Below are positions 54,065 to 64,000 of a stretch of 64,000 nt of DNA, one piece after another. Positions within the stretch are counted from its first letter, which is position 1, and every line of letters begins with the position of its first letter. The notes beneath the pieces were generated by a model that saw only the letters and a list, made by a program, of their open reading frames with translations, was not told where the DNA came from and ran no database searches. Position numbers and translations under genes: made by a program. This DNA is from Pyrenochaeta sp. MPI-SDFR-AT-0127 (Eukaryota; Ascomycota; Dothideomycetes; Pleosporales; Cucurbitariaceae): positions 248,001 to 312,000 of the forward strand of contig JAGTJM010000025.1 in assembly GCA_020747015.1 (NCBI GenBank), written 5' to 3'.

Positions 54065-57000
54065 ATGGCGCCCGGTACAGTACCCGTGGGCTTGACTGGC
54101 GGGCCATGCTAATGACGGCTCTGCATAGGCAAGACAGCGCCGCGGCTACTCCAAGATCTCCTTACATATGACCCCCGATACGAGGAACGGGCTGGCCGCA
54201 ACCTGTTAACGAGCGCACCGCCACGATACCATCCGGACCAACCGACAGCTGCCGCGGTACCCTTCCGGAACTGCAGGCACACCCTGTTCAACAAGAGCGA
54301 GCAGTCCCAGCTGCCGGCAGTGGGAGAAGACCTAGATCACACTACCGTGTACAAGGTTGCGTCATACTGCTCTCAATGTCGGTGGCATGTTGACATAACC
54401 GTCGACTTCCGCAACAGTGAACCTAGCACCGCACCTTGCAACAAAGCATACCATGAATACCCCCTACATCATTTCCTATTCGAGGGAGAGGATGGTTCGA
54501 ATGGGTCGAACGGGCTGGGAGCTCAGCGGAAACCACGAACATACAGGTTCCGCTGTTCAGCGCCAGCATGTCCGACCAGAGTAGCAATCAGCATAAAGCC
54601 ACCTCAACTTTCAGAGCAGGATGTCGAGACGTTGACCAACCAAGCCCAGCTTAGGAGAAGATGGGAATCGGCAAAGCAGCTCGCAGGTGACCGAGCAGAC
54701 ACCGTCATGGCCCGCAGAGTCGATGCTCCCGATTTCCTAAACACGTACCTCCAAGACTCCTTGAAACCAGTGAAGGGTAAAGCGCGCATACCACTGCTCA
54801 ATCGAAAATTTCTCAAGACCTTCGGCAGGGACTGCGACTCGATACTGACACGCCTTGGCTTCACAAGCGCTGTAGAAGAGGAAGATGATGGAGGAATGGC
54901 TGAGGTCTGGTACCTTCCCAAGCCGGATGAGCCCAAAGATCCTTTGGAATCAACGTTGCGTAATGTGATTGAGGATACTCGCTACGAGCTGAACACCATA
55001 ATACTTAGCTTCTCTGAGAGTGAGCGTTCTGGTTGCAGGCACCAACCGCTATACCCTACACCATCGCGAGGTGATATCGAGAGGATGCTGGCCTGTAATG
55101 ACTGTATGCTCACATTAGATCATTGCAAAGCACATACTGACGGAGTTGCAGATAGCAAAGTCAAAGGACGAGTTGAGACGCGCAGCACAAATCACGAAGA
55201 AGACCATCCGTGCGTAGACCGCCTTCATCTTGACTACTTATCACTGACAATATCGAAGCTACTACGCTAGCCTGGGCGCCATTGGTGATTTTTCAGACGA
55301 GCTGATTCTCTTCGCATACTCTCGACAAGCCGAAGTAGACGTTGCTAACCATCCCTACTACTTCGAATGCCTGCAAGACCTCGCAAACGGCCGCAACAGT
55401 GAAATGCTCGGAATGCAAGTAGGTATTCTTGCCTCACAGGGCTTCACTAGCAGGCGCGACCTGGAGACAGCATACCAATACTTCGGCATTGATCCCGCCC
55501 ATGCAAACGTCATCAGCGATGATCATATCATAGGTACCTTTAAAGCCCGTCTAGCCGACATCAGTCCATCACTGGCAGACGAAACTCGAAAACAACTGCG
55601 CGTTCTGGGCGATGCGCGCAACAGTGATAAGATCCGTGCGGAGGCCGCCGAGGCAATCGAAACAGAAGAACAAGCTTTGTCATGGCTGGATTTGGACAAT
55701 AGTGCCTCTGACGACTTTGTCCAGACAATGTTTTCATTAAAGGTATGTTTGTATTTTGAAGCTACGAAAGTGTTTTCCTTTGGCCATCAGATGTGTTTGT
55801 AGAAGGGCTGACGTTTGTTGCAGACGCAAGACAACCCTGCATGCTTGGATACTGCCCGTAAAGCGGTCCTGATAATAGCAGACAGGCGTCAAAGCCAACG
55901 ACTACGTGAATTCCTGGAAAAGGGCACTATGACCGAGCCGGAGATGGACATTGGCGAGGCATACGCGCTGTTTTCGGTTGACAATAGAACCCTCAAACTC
56001 GATCTTGAAGTGTTAAAGACTTCTGTTGACATCGCTAATCCAGGGGACGTGGAAAAGTTACAGAAGGCATTTGCAATTATTCAGCAAGATCAGGCCCAGA
56101 ATTTCAACAACAAAATGGTCGATCCTAATCAGCCAGAGGCAAGGCGCAACGACTACCCTCTTGATTCGTGGCCAGTAGGTCTCCGCAATATCGGCAATAC
56201 GTGCTACCTCAACAGTGTGCTTCAGTTCCTCTTCACTATTAAGCCTCTACGGGAGCTCATTCTAAACTGCGAGAACCATATGCAAGAGGCGTCAGCAGAT
56301 GCGTTGAAGGATAAGAAAGTCGGGCGTACTGCTGTTACAGCCGACAGAGTTGCGGTGGCCCAGAAGTGTCAGTATGCAATATTCTTATGCCACCTCCGAC
56401 ACTAATTTGATCTAGTCGTCCGCGAATTGCGAGCGTTCTTTGAGCATATGATATCTGCTCCTACCGACACTGTGCGCCCTGCAATAGACCTCGCTTCTCT
56501 GGCCCTGTGTAGGACGGATAGTCCAGAAGAACCAACAAAATCGCCTATTCTAGCCGCCACTGAAGGCAATGGACTCGGGTCCATCGACGGTGTCGTTATC
56601 AGTGGGCCTACCGCTGCTCCAAGTGGTGTAGCGACCCCCGTTACCCCTCCCGATTCTGTCATGGATGACGATAATAAGAGCGTGTCATCGATGCAAGCGA
56701 TGGACCTTGGAGATCAGAACGACAGGCCTGCACCACCTACCCGCCCTCCCCCAGTTCCGCCTCGACCGCAAGCGCAATCAAAGATAGATCAAACCAAGAC
56801 TAAACTTGGCATTCTTGAGGAAAGTGCTCGCCAACAGGACGCGGCAGAGGTGATGGGCAACATCTTTGATCTGATATCATGTGCGATTAAAGGCGATGAT
56901 GTCATGCGTGAAGGTGAGCAATGGGATACAATCAAGAAGCTGTTTTTCAGCGATGTCACAACCGTTCGAGACACGGCCAAAGGGGCAGAAAAATTGAGCG

Positions 57001-58323
57001 AGCTTCGGCACAATTACCTTGTCTCTCCTGGTTGGCGAGACCGCCATCTCTATGCCACTCTAGATGACGATTTTGGGCAACAGGAAATGGAAGGTGGCGC
57101 CAACAGATATGACTATATCGACACGGCCGCACCTATACTAGTCATCAATGTGCGGCGTATACAATGGGTCAAAGACCTGGTGTATGACCGCTCACATATC
57201 AGTCTGGACAAAATCTTGTACATGGATCGATACTTGGGAGAAACCAAAACGCTTAACAAAGACGACTTGCTCAAGCTACGTGAAGCGCAGTGGCAAAAGC
57301 AGCGAAAACTTCGCGAAGCCAGTGGCGAGAGGCAGCGGTTGCAGACTACAGATATCGAGGGCATGGACCTCGTTGACACCATCGAAGAAACAAGTGCTTT
57401 TGTAAACGACCTGCTCGCGGAAAAACAATCAGAGCTGCAGCAATCGGGGGCGGGCTCACTCCCAACACCACCGCCAGAGCTTACAGACGCCCTGATCGAT
57501 AAAGCAAAACACCTGAAAGAAGATCTCGACGGCCTCAATTTGTTGATGAGCGACCTCGAGTCTCAAATTGAGACTGTCTTCAAGGATTGCAATGACCATC
57601 CTTACCGCCTTCATGCTATCTTCACCCACCGCGGCGGAGTCAAGGGCGGCCATTACTGGATCTACATTTACGACTTCCAAAACGGCTTGTGGCGCATGTA
57701 TAATGACGAATACGTAACAATTGCCGACGAGAAGCAGATCTTTGAGCCTGAGACCAACGTTACACTGCCGAAGGCAAGCACGGGCGTAGTCTATATTCGC
57801 GCAGACCTCGTCGATGAACTCACAGAGGCTGTACGCAGGAGTCCAGAGGCTGCGGATACTAGTAGTGATAGGAGCACAGAGGTGCAAAAGGACGTTGAGA
57901 TGATAGATGCAGACGAAGATGTGCGCCGATCCCCGGAGCCAAATAAGCACGATGAGTTGACCACAATCGATGGCTTGCAGGTGATCGAGGGAGTTGAAAA
58001 GGAGTAAGCTCGTTATCGAGCGCCTCCATCGTGCTACCATTGCTGATCCTATTTCTCTCAGGTGCACCACCCAGAAGAGGGATCAGGTAGCATCATCCAA
58101 TGAAGATCGAGACTTGCTCGCGGTAAGAGTCGTTCCATGGGTTTTGAGCAAGAAACGACTGGGTACCGGGAGTGTGTCTCCTCCGAAAAGGCAGAGCTTG
58201 GGAAGTCTACTCGGGCATACAATTGAGGGCCTCGTGGAAGCTGAGAGCAACGAGGAAGTAGTGGTACAGAAAGTGCCAAAGGATGGCAACGAGTTGGCGA
58301 AAGATGATCCTCATGAAGAGTAG
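54065..58323 (+). CDS. UBP2: Ubiquitin C-terminal hydrolase, Ubp2 type
   Basis: Exons 54065..54074 (10 nt), 54129..55209, 55259..55742, 55824..56367, 56416..58003 and 58062..58323 give 1322 aa. Ubp2 removes Lys63-linked ubiquitin and antagonises Rsp5 in endocytic sorting (yeast knowledge). Exon 1 encodes MAPG. Junctions are supported by KTAPRLLQDLLTYDPRY after exon 1, EEDHP-YYASLGAIGDFSDEL, and QK-FVRELRAFFEHM. The catalytic Cys box is GLRNIGNTCYLNSVLQFLFT; the His box is HRGGVKGGHYWIYIYDF then WRMYNDEYVT. Between them are coiled-coil and Pro-rich insertions typical of Ubp2. The last exon is uncertain: GTAAGC at 58004 and TCTCTCAG before 58062 form a good intron, but reading through gives a stop at 58007 (1236 aa). 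Confidence 0.9.
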
Positions 58324-58813
58324 CGGTAGCATTGATTCCCATATCAGCATTGACACATAGATGGAACGGTAGAAACATGCATAGCGATGGGTGTTTGGAC
58401 ATATCAACGGAGTTGAACTGTGGGGTATATTGTTTGTACATCACTTCAGCGTCTGTAGACGGTGTCAAACTAGCCAAGCCTTCTTGTCACATTTGTCCAC
58501 ATTTAATTCCCCAATTCATGGATGCTTCCTGGCTCCTAGACTTTCCTCCTCAAATTTTCGCTCTCCCACACCTTTGGCCATTGTGGTGCTTACCATCGAG
58601 GTATACAGGAAATGTGTCACCACTGCTATCGATGTTGTTTGGCTCTCGAAGTAGCGCTGGATCGCTCTGGGGCTGTATACATTTCTCGACGAAACTTTGC
58701 AGAGTAAATCAATGGCTAGCTGGACATGCCTATGCAGGCAGTTCGACGCGCGTAATGGACAGCTGACCGCCATGTAGCCACTTTCCAAGCTCCTCATGGG
58801 TTCCTCATAGAGC
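58324..58813. other. Convergent intergenic region
   Basis: 490 bp between 3' ends of UBP2 and RPAP1; nothing recognised. Confidence 0.45.
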
Positions 58814-60199
58814 TCAAACAGCATGCCTCTTGCGTCCACCGCCTCTCCTCCAATTCCACAGCGCTTCCTGTGCAAATGTGCGTGCCGTCAGATGTCCTTT
58901 CGTCTTGTTCGCCTCCTCGGTCAGTGTCTCGACGACTCTGCCCTCTTCCATACAAGACCACAGTCCCGACGCCATTGCACTGCCCACATCCTCCTCTTCA
59001 TACTCGTCGTCGTCGTCGTCGTCCGCCACGTCTGAATTTTTGGCAACCTGCACTGGCCCATCCGTGTCCTGCCGTGCCCGCTCCACACCAAACTCGCCCT
59101 GTCCTAGGCGGTACAGAATGCGGCCGAGCGTCTGGTACGCCATGCACCGCTGCGCAGCGACTTTGCTCCGTGCCAGCACTGCTAGTTCCGGTATGGTATA
59201 TCCTGCCGCCTCTGGCGCGTCGGCGTGGTTGTGCAAGCCCCTGTCGCTCGGTATCTCGCGCGCGACACTGGGTGCTAGTAGCGCGCCGTTGAAGTCGAAG
59301 CGCAGTTCGGTAGCGTTGAGCGCCGTTTGCGACGGGTGGTATGGTGAGGACTTGTCTGCAGGATCTATGGGTGCCATCCATGATAGTTCGCTAGGGTTGT
59401 AGGGCAGGTGTGGGAAGTATTTCTCATGTAGGTTTTCGAGGAAGGCGGGGTCATTTGGGTCGAGGTCGGGCGGTTGTGGTGGGGTAGGGAAGTGTATTGA
59501 GTCGGAGGCATCGGCTGGAACGGCTATTGAAGAAGATGTGGTGTCTGAAGTGAGCTGTGCGTTTGATGTTGGTGCTGTAGTTTCTTGTTGCGGAAGAGTT
59601 GCTTCATTTTCTACCTCTGGGGCTTCGAATGAGACCTTCTTGGTACTCAGAGGCTTTGCTTCCGATCTTGCTTTGTTGTCATCAGTTGATAATGGAGCTG
59701 AGGATTCCTCAGGATAGAGGTCTCGCTCATTGCTCCCTTCATCAATATTCGACCTCATAAGTAGCTTCTGGATCAGAGCAGGACTAAGGCCCTGCATCAA
59801 CTCCTGGCGCTCCTGTTCAATCTCTTCTTCGGACATGGCAGCCAGTGTCCGCTTGTTCTCTTCATCTATAGCTCTTTTCTCCTCATTTGGATCAAAGCCA
59901 GAGCGCGGTGCATGTTGCGCTTTCTGAGCAGCAGCAGCTTGTTGTTCCTTCGCCGCCCGTTGTTGCTTGAACGCGGATACGCGCGGGACACGCTTCTTAT
60001 GCGTCGGAAACCCATTTACATTTGCTCTGAGGGAGGGGGCAACTGGAGGATTAGCGGTGGATGAATCGCGCTCCAGTATATCACCCACGAATGTGGGGAA
60101 AATGGGTTGTGTAGGTTCATGATCTGCCTCTGGCTCAAGCTTCTCTACTGCTCCAGTGTCAAAATTTAGATTCACGCGTTCTCCTCTCTTGAAATCCAT
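58814..60199 (-). CDS. RPAP1: RNA polymerase II-associated protein 1 (Rba50 type)
   Basis: 461 aa, single exon; start at 60199 gives MDFKRGERVNLNFDTG. The RPAP1 N-terminal motif is SGFDPNEEKRAIDEENKRTL then AAMSEEEIEQERQELMQGLS and LIQKLLMRS. The C-terminal RPAP1 domain is AELRFDFNG-like (ATELRFDFNGALLAP) then YTIPELAVLARSKVAAQRCM and AYQTLGRILYRLGQGEFG. A run of aspartates (DDDDDDEYEEED) is encoded by a GTC repeat at 58999-59020. Yeast Rba50 helps assemble and import RNA polymerase II. The length matches fungal forms, which lack the long metazoan C-terminal part. Confidence 0.93.
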   Translation of the reverse strand: MDFKRGERVNLNFDTGAVEKLEPEADHEPTQPIFPTFVGDILERDSSTANPPVAPSLRANVNGFPTHKKRVPRVSAFKQQRAAKEQQAAAAQKAQHAPRSGFDPNEEKRAIDEENKRTLAAMSEEEIEQERQELMQGLSPALIQKLLMRSNIDEGSNERDLYPEESSAPLSTDDNKARSEAKPLSTKKVSFEAPEVENEATLPQQETTAPTSNAQLTSDTTSSSIAVPADASDSIHFPTPPQPPDLDPNDPAFLENLHEKYFPHLPYNPSELSWMAPIDPADKSSPYHPSQTALNATELRFDFNGALLAPSVAREIPSDRGLHNHADAPEAAGYTIPELAVLARSKVAAQRCMAYQTLGRILYRLGQGEFGVERARQDTDGPVQVAKNSDVADDDDDDEYEEEDVGSAMASGLWSCMEEGRVVETLTEEANKTKGHLTARTFAQEALWNWRRGGGRKRHAV

Positions 60200-60991
60200 C
60201 TTGAGCGGGGTGGTCGTGCTGAAGCAAAAGCAGACGTCAGATTTAGAGCTTTGAATGGATGACATGCAGGGCAACTAGCGCTCGGCTAAAGTTGCTCTAC
60301 CCACCCACCCTGTCACAGCACAGTTTGATACATGACTGCAATCTGTCTATCCACAGTACGGTCAAATTTGGTTTATGTGAAGCTAGTTATGTATTCTGGG
60401 GCCGTTTCCCAAATTGATGTTCGTTTAAGAGAATAGACAGCCACCAATGGAAAACACCTTAATACCGCAGTAGGTCACTTTAAGGTAACTGTGAGTAATA
60501 AGTTCGACCAATCTACCTTACTTGAATGGAAGTAAGGCTACTTTTCCATTTCAGAGCTTACCTTGAAACCTGGCCAAAGTAGGAGAGGGTGTTGATGAGA
60601 ACATCGTAGAGCGTTTCTCACGGAGTCTTTTGTAGAAATTAATGGTCCAAAGGCTTGAAAGTTTGTAGACGATACTGGTTTGGACGTAATCGCACACCAA
60701 TCAAGAAACTATGCACAGCCACAATTTAGAAATGGTAACATGAAATAAGCATAAGCTAAGCAATCTGGTATCAAGCGATTAAAACATAAAGGTGTGGAGC
60801 GACAGTGCATTGCCATGCAGCGCGGGAATCCCAATGATGCCCCCAAAAAGCGCCGGACCAAACAAATCCACAAGCAGGCAACTCCTTCCTAAACAACCCA
60901 CAATCCCCGCAGCTCATATCAAATTAGTCTCCTCTCATGTCGATCTAACCCAATCTTTCTGTGAGGTTGCTCCTGAATAATTCAACAAATA
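60200..60991. other. Intergenic region
   Basis: 792 bp, both neighbours on the minus strand. AT-rich between 60480 and 60780. No gene recognised. Confidence 0.45.
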
Positions 60992-63900
60992 CTACCAACC
61001 ACCCCTAACTCTTCGCACCTTTTCTTTGCCACCGATCCGCCCAGCTGTGATACGTCGGACCCAGCGTCGAATGGCCCATCCGCGAGCCAGTGCTTGGAAA
61101 GCAAGGACATCGCTCTCTAGCTGCTGTCGTCTCGCCTCGAGAATCCCCTTCCATCGTCGCTGGATCACAGTTGCGGCATCGACGAGGCGTTGACGGGCCT
61201 GTGCAACTACAGCACAGTCGTGCGCTATCCGCATGGCCATGATATGCTTGCTCGTTTCGCGTCGGAGGACATGGTGACGGAACGCACGTTGAATAGTTGA
61301 TGCGGCACGGTGCGTCAGAGAAAGGGGAATAAGACGGGAAGCGAGGAACGCCAGCGTGAGCAGTGTAAAGTCGCGTGATGGAATAGAGCGCAAGGACGTA
61401 TTCTGAGGTGTGAACAGCGAAATGAATGACGAAGAGCAACCAACGGCTTTCAGCTTCGTTGCTAAGCCCAGTTGAGAGTTTCCAACTGACGTAGTAAGTG
61501 TAGATGGCAGATACGTGTCAACTATGACTTCCAACACAGTCGGATTCGCAAAACTGGTTGTGAAGTTCGAGACACGCAGACCATGCAGACGAGCAATTGA
61601 GCGTGACCAAGAGAGAAGCAGGCGCTTGTGGTAATTCAGGCCCTCGAGCTCGGTCGATGTCTCGTCATCGTCGGAGTCAAGATCTCCCTGTCTGTAATTG
61701 TCGCGTTTGCTGTACCACTGCTCCCTGAACCGTTCTGTCTCTTTCACGATTTGCGGCCAATCAACCAGACTTCCAAGACCGCACTTGCCAACCAGTGACC
61801 ACAGGAGACTTAAAGTCTTCTCACGATGCCCATTGACAATGTCCTCGGCTCTTATATCATCGGGTACTTGGATAGGAATACCGCGGACGCCGTTCAACGC
61901 GGAAAGGGCGATTTGGACATTATACACCTTCTGTGGGCGACCAATCGCCGGATATTTCAGATGTTGTGACAGAACCCAGCTCTCCTTTTGCGTGAAGTCG
62001 AAGGAGCTAGTCAACAACTCACCAGACGGCATCGCGATAGTGACTGTGTCCTCCTGCTGTGCGACTAGCGTAGATGAAGGGTAAAGCAGCAGCTCTACAA
62101 GCCGTGTGAGAACAACGCCATCGCGCAAGTCAATTGCTATATTGTCGATATGGTATGTGTACTCTTGAAGCGGATACTGAACATGCTCGACTTTGTAGTT
62201 GAGATGACCAAGAGGGCGAGTGATGTCGCCAAGGGAAGGTAGCAACAGGTTAGAGAGCTGGTGCAAGACCTCGACAGATGTCTTGTGGGATGATGTCGAT
62301 TGAAAAAGACACCCCGGCAGATTGTCTGTCGTCTTGGCCCTATCAAGAAGGAGAGCTAACATCAAGCTACGCAAGGCGGTACGCCTCCACGACCAGCCTT
62401 GAGAACCGAAGTCATCATCGCCACGTGTGAGACTGGCAATGCTGCCGCCTCCAGATTTGACGCGGACAGCATCCTCATTTTTGATCAAGAAGGCATCCAG
62501 AAAACTTTCAATCGCACGCCGCTCGGCGCGGTACATTCGAGAGCCATCGTCTGAACATGTAGAGCCAGTGGATAGTCGGCAAGGAGTCGAAATTTGTCGT
62601 CCAACAATTGTCTCGGCTGCGGCTCGGAGGGCGTTCAGGTCGTAAGACTTGGTCCAGAGATTCAAGAACTTCTTACGGAGACCGACATCATCCTTGAGTC
62701 TCAACGTCTGCGCAAGTAGATCCTTCGGTATACTCAAGGCACCGTAATGTAAGGATGCCTGCAAGCGCTTGTGCAGCGATGGCATCGAAGGATCGTGATA
62801 AAGAGCGAGCATCTTCTTGCGCAAATCCTCCGGGCTTTGCTCAGTGTTGGGGTCCTTACTTGCCGAGTCGAATGCCGAATTCAAAAGCTGTGTGATGGCA
62901 ACTTCTTGATAGGTAAGCCAATTATCCTCGTATAGCTCAGGTCGAGCCAGGTCTTCCTCCAGCACAGGATACTTCTCCTGTGGCTGCGGTCGCCGGCCAA
63001 CGACATGCATCATTGTGATACTGGCTGATGCGTGTTCACCCCTTTGACGGCGTAAAGCGTTGGGCGGAGATTTATCGGTATGGAATGGGGAAGATGAGAG
63101 CGGCTGACGATTTACTTTGATTGTCCTTGCCCTTGCAGTCTTGATTGTGTCCTTTAGAGATACCCTGCTACTTGCTGTAGAGGCAGTGCCGTCTGCTCTG
63201 GCCTTGATTGACTTCGCCGGACGATCGTCATGGCTAACTTGCGGGCGCAATCGCTTCTGGGTGCCTTCTGGTCTAGTCTTTGTTTGTGATGGCCGAGCGA
63301 CCTCCTTAGGCGCGTTGAAATGAACTTTTGAGGAAGCCTTTGCTACAGGTTTCTTTGCGTCTGGCTTGCTGAAATTGAATTCGATATGCGTCCCGTGCCC
63401 CTTGCTCTCAATGACCTCCATGCCTGGCGGCATGTTCTCTTTCCCACCACCTTGACCCACTACGTCGCTGGAAAATGACACGCTCTGCACTGATCGTGAC
63501 GTCGAACTTAGTGGCCCACGCTTAGGTGGGGCAGCGAGCGATTTCCGTGGAGCTTTCTTCTCTCGCTTTAACGCCGGTAGCATATTGTTACCCTCCTCTT
63601 CCGAAAGCGTGACCAAGTCAAGGCCGATATCTGGCGAATTTTCCCGAGGGTTGCGTGCTGCATGCGTTGACTGTCCTGGATGGATTGTCACAACTGTGGT
63701 GTCATCGGATGGGATATAGATAGTCCTTCGGCGGGGATCCTTCTTAGGGCCCTGTTTTCTGAGCTCTTGTTTCTCTAATAAGTCTTCTCGCAATTGTACT
63801 GTAGCGTTGACATCGCTTCCGTGCCTATCTGTAAGCATCTGTGAAACGCGTCTCCGATGCGGTCTGTCAAGCTGTGGTTCCTGGACAGGCGGCGCAGGCT

Positions 63901-64000
63901 TTGCCATCTTTTGTGCTGGATGAGAGAGTATTGTGCTTCGCTTTGTTCTTGCACCTTCTGGCATAATAGACGCGCGACTTCTCCTTTTCACCTCGAACTC
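60992..64000 (-). CDS. ASPM-like spindle protein with CH domain and IQ motifs (5' part outside window)
   Basis: The frame stays open to the window edge (last codons read EFEVKRRSRAS), so the N-terminus lies beyond 64000; the first internal ATG is at ~63955. More than 1000 residues are visible. The N-terminal part is basic and Ser/Pro-rich. The middle matches the abnormal-spindle (ASP/ASPM) family: RAERRAIESFLDAFLIKNED, SQGWSWRRTALRSLMLALLL, then a calponin-homology region (HIDNIAIDLRDGVVLTRLVE, LKYPAIGRPQKVYNVQIALS, VNGHREKTLSLLWSLVGKCG). At the C-terminus are IQ motifs that should bind calmodulin (AASTIQRAFRHHVLRRE, AATVIQRRWKGILEARR). Expected to act at spindle poles and microtubule minus ends. 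A calmodulin-dependent kinase gene also lies in this window, but no link is implied. Confidence 0.88.
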   Translation of the reverse strand, partial: EFEVKRRSRASIMPEGARTKRSTILSHPAQKMAKPAPPVQEPQLDRPHRRRVSQMLTDRHGSDVNATVQLREDLLEKQELRKQGPKKDPRRRTIYIPSDDTTVVTIHPGQSTHAARNPRENSPDIGLDLVTLSEEEGNNMLPALKREKKAPRKSLAAPPKRGPLSSTSRSVQSVSFSSDVVGQGGGKENMPPGMEVIESKGHGTHIEFNFSKPDAKKPVAKASSKVHFNAPKEVARPSQTKTRPEGTQKRLRPQVSHDDRPAKSIKARADGTASTASSRVSLKDTIKTARARTIKVNRQPLSSSPFHTDKSPPNALRRQRGEHASASITMMHVVGRRPQPQEKYPVLEEDLARPELYEDNWLTYQEVAITQLLNSAFDSASKDPNTEQSPEDLRKKMLALYHDPSMPSLHKRLQASLHYGALSIPKDLLAQTLRLKDDVGLRKKFLNLWTKSYDLNALRAAAETIVGRQISTPCRLSTGSTCSDDGSRMYRAERRAIESFLDAFLIKNEDAVRVKSGGGSIASLTRGDDDFGSQGWSWRRTALRSLMLALLLDRAKTTDNLPGCLFQSTSSHKTSVEVLHQLSNLLLPSLGDITRPLGHLNYKVEHVQYPLQEYTYHIDNIAIDLRDGVVLTRLVELLLYPSSTLVAQQEDTVTIAMPSGELLTSSFDFTQKESWVLSQHLKYPAIGRPQKVYNVQIALSALNGVRGIPIQVPDDIRAEDIVNGHREKTLSLLWSLVGKCGLGSLVDWPQIVKETERFREQWYSKRDNYRQGDLDSDDDETSTELEGLNYHKRLLLSWSRSIARLHGLRVSNFTTSFANPTVLEVIVDTYLPSTLTTSVGNSQLGLATKLKAVGCSSSFISLFTPQNTSLRSIPSRDFTLLTLAFLASRLIPLSLTHRAASTIQRAFRHHVLRRETSKHIMAMRIAHDCAVVAQARQRLVDAATVIQRRWKGILEARRQQLESDVLAFQALARGWAIRRWVRRITAGRIGGKEKVRRVRGGW

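Noticed and set aside
58999..59020. GTC trinucleotide repeat
   Set aside because: Lies inside RPAP1 and encodes its aspartate run; not an independent repeat feature.

Overview
The window looks like the nuclear genome of a filamentous ascomycete, most likely a dothideomycete of the Pleosporales. The evidence is a gene about every 2 kb on both strands, short GT-AG introns (46-190 nt) with CTRAC-like branch points, fungal-only families (Rhodopsin-like membrane proteins, DUF2855, DUF6590, GPI-anchored mucin-like proteins), a mitochondrial ClpP and a QDE-1/SAD-1 type RNA-dependent RNA polymerase. The taxonomic level is inference. I rebuilt exon structures by eye from splice sites, frame and family motifs; coordinates are given in each entry.

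Layout. 1-4.1 kb: partial Dhr2-like helicase and a secreted six-hairpin glycosidase-like protein. 4.7-9.1 kb: a protein kinase that continues through a GC-AG intron into a DUF6590 domain, divergent from an unknown coiled-coil protein. 9.6-16.4 kb: Mediator subunit 9, cofactor-independent phosphoglycerate mutase, a calmodulin-dependent kinase and a single-pass membrane protein. 16.4-18.6 kb: no recognisable gene. 18.6-26.5 kb: accessory genes (rhodopsin-like membrane protein, broken RING gene, DUF2855 protein, an unknown protein with a basic C-terminus) and homocysteine S-methyltransferase. 26.8-30.7 kb: Mediator 11-like and TAF5, head to head. 31.3-34.3 kb: two divergent GPI-anchored surface proteins. 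34.7-41.8 kb: a proline-rich protein, ECO1 cohesin acetyltransferase, a GNAT enzyme, a probable mitochondrial protein and clpP, the last two sharing a 145-bp promoter.

42.5-50.7 kb is the most unusual stretch. An eight-exon RNA-dependent RNA polymerase gene lies between functional clpP and an inverted, truncated clpP copy that still carries the intron. It is followed by decayed sequence: a NADAR-domain relic, another unidentified gene relic and a broken tRNA-Asp(GTC). 50.7-64 kb returns to core genes: tubulin cofactor C, complex I subunit NDUFA11/NUO21.3b, UBP2-type deubiquitinase, RPAP1 and a partial ASPM-like spindle protein.

Most genes are housekeeping and do not form one pathway. The parts worth following up are the kinase-DUF6590 fusion with its divergent neighbour, the RdRP locus with its inverted clpP arms, and introns of 3n length in the surface-protein genes.
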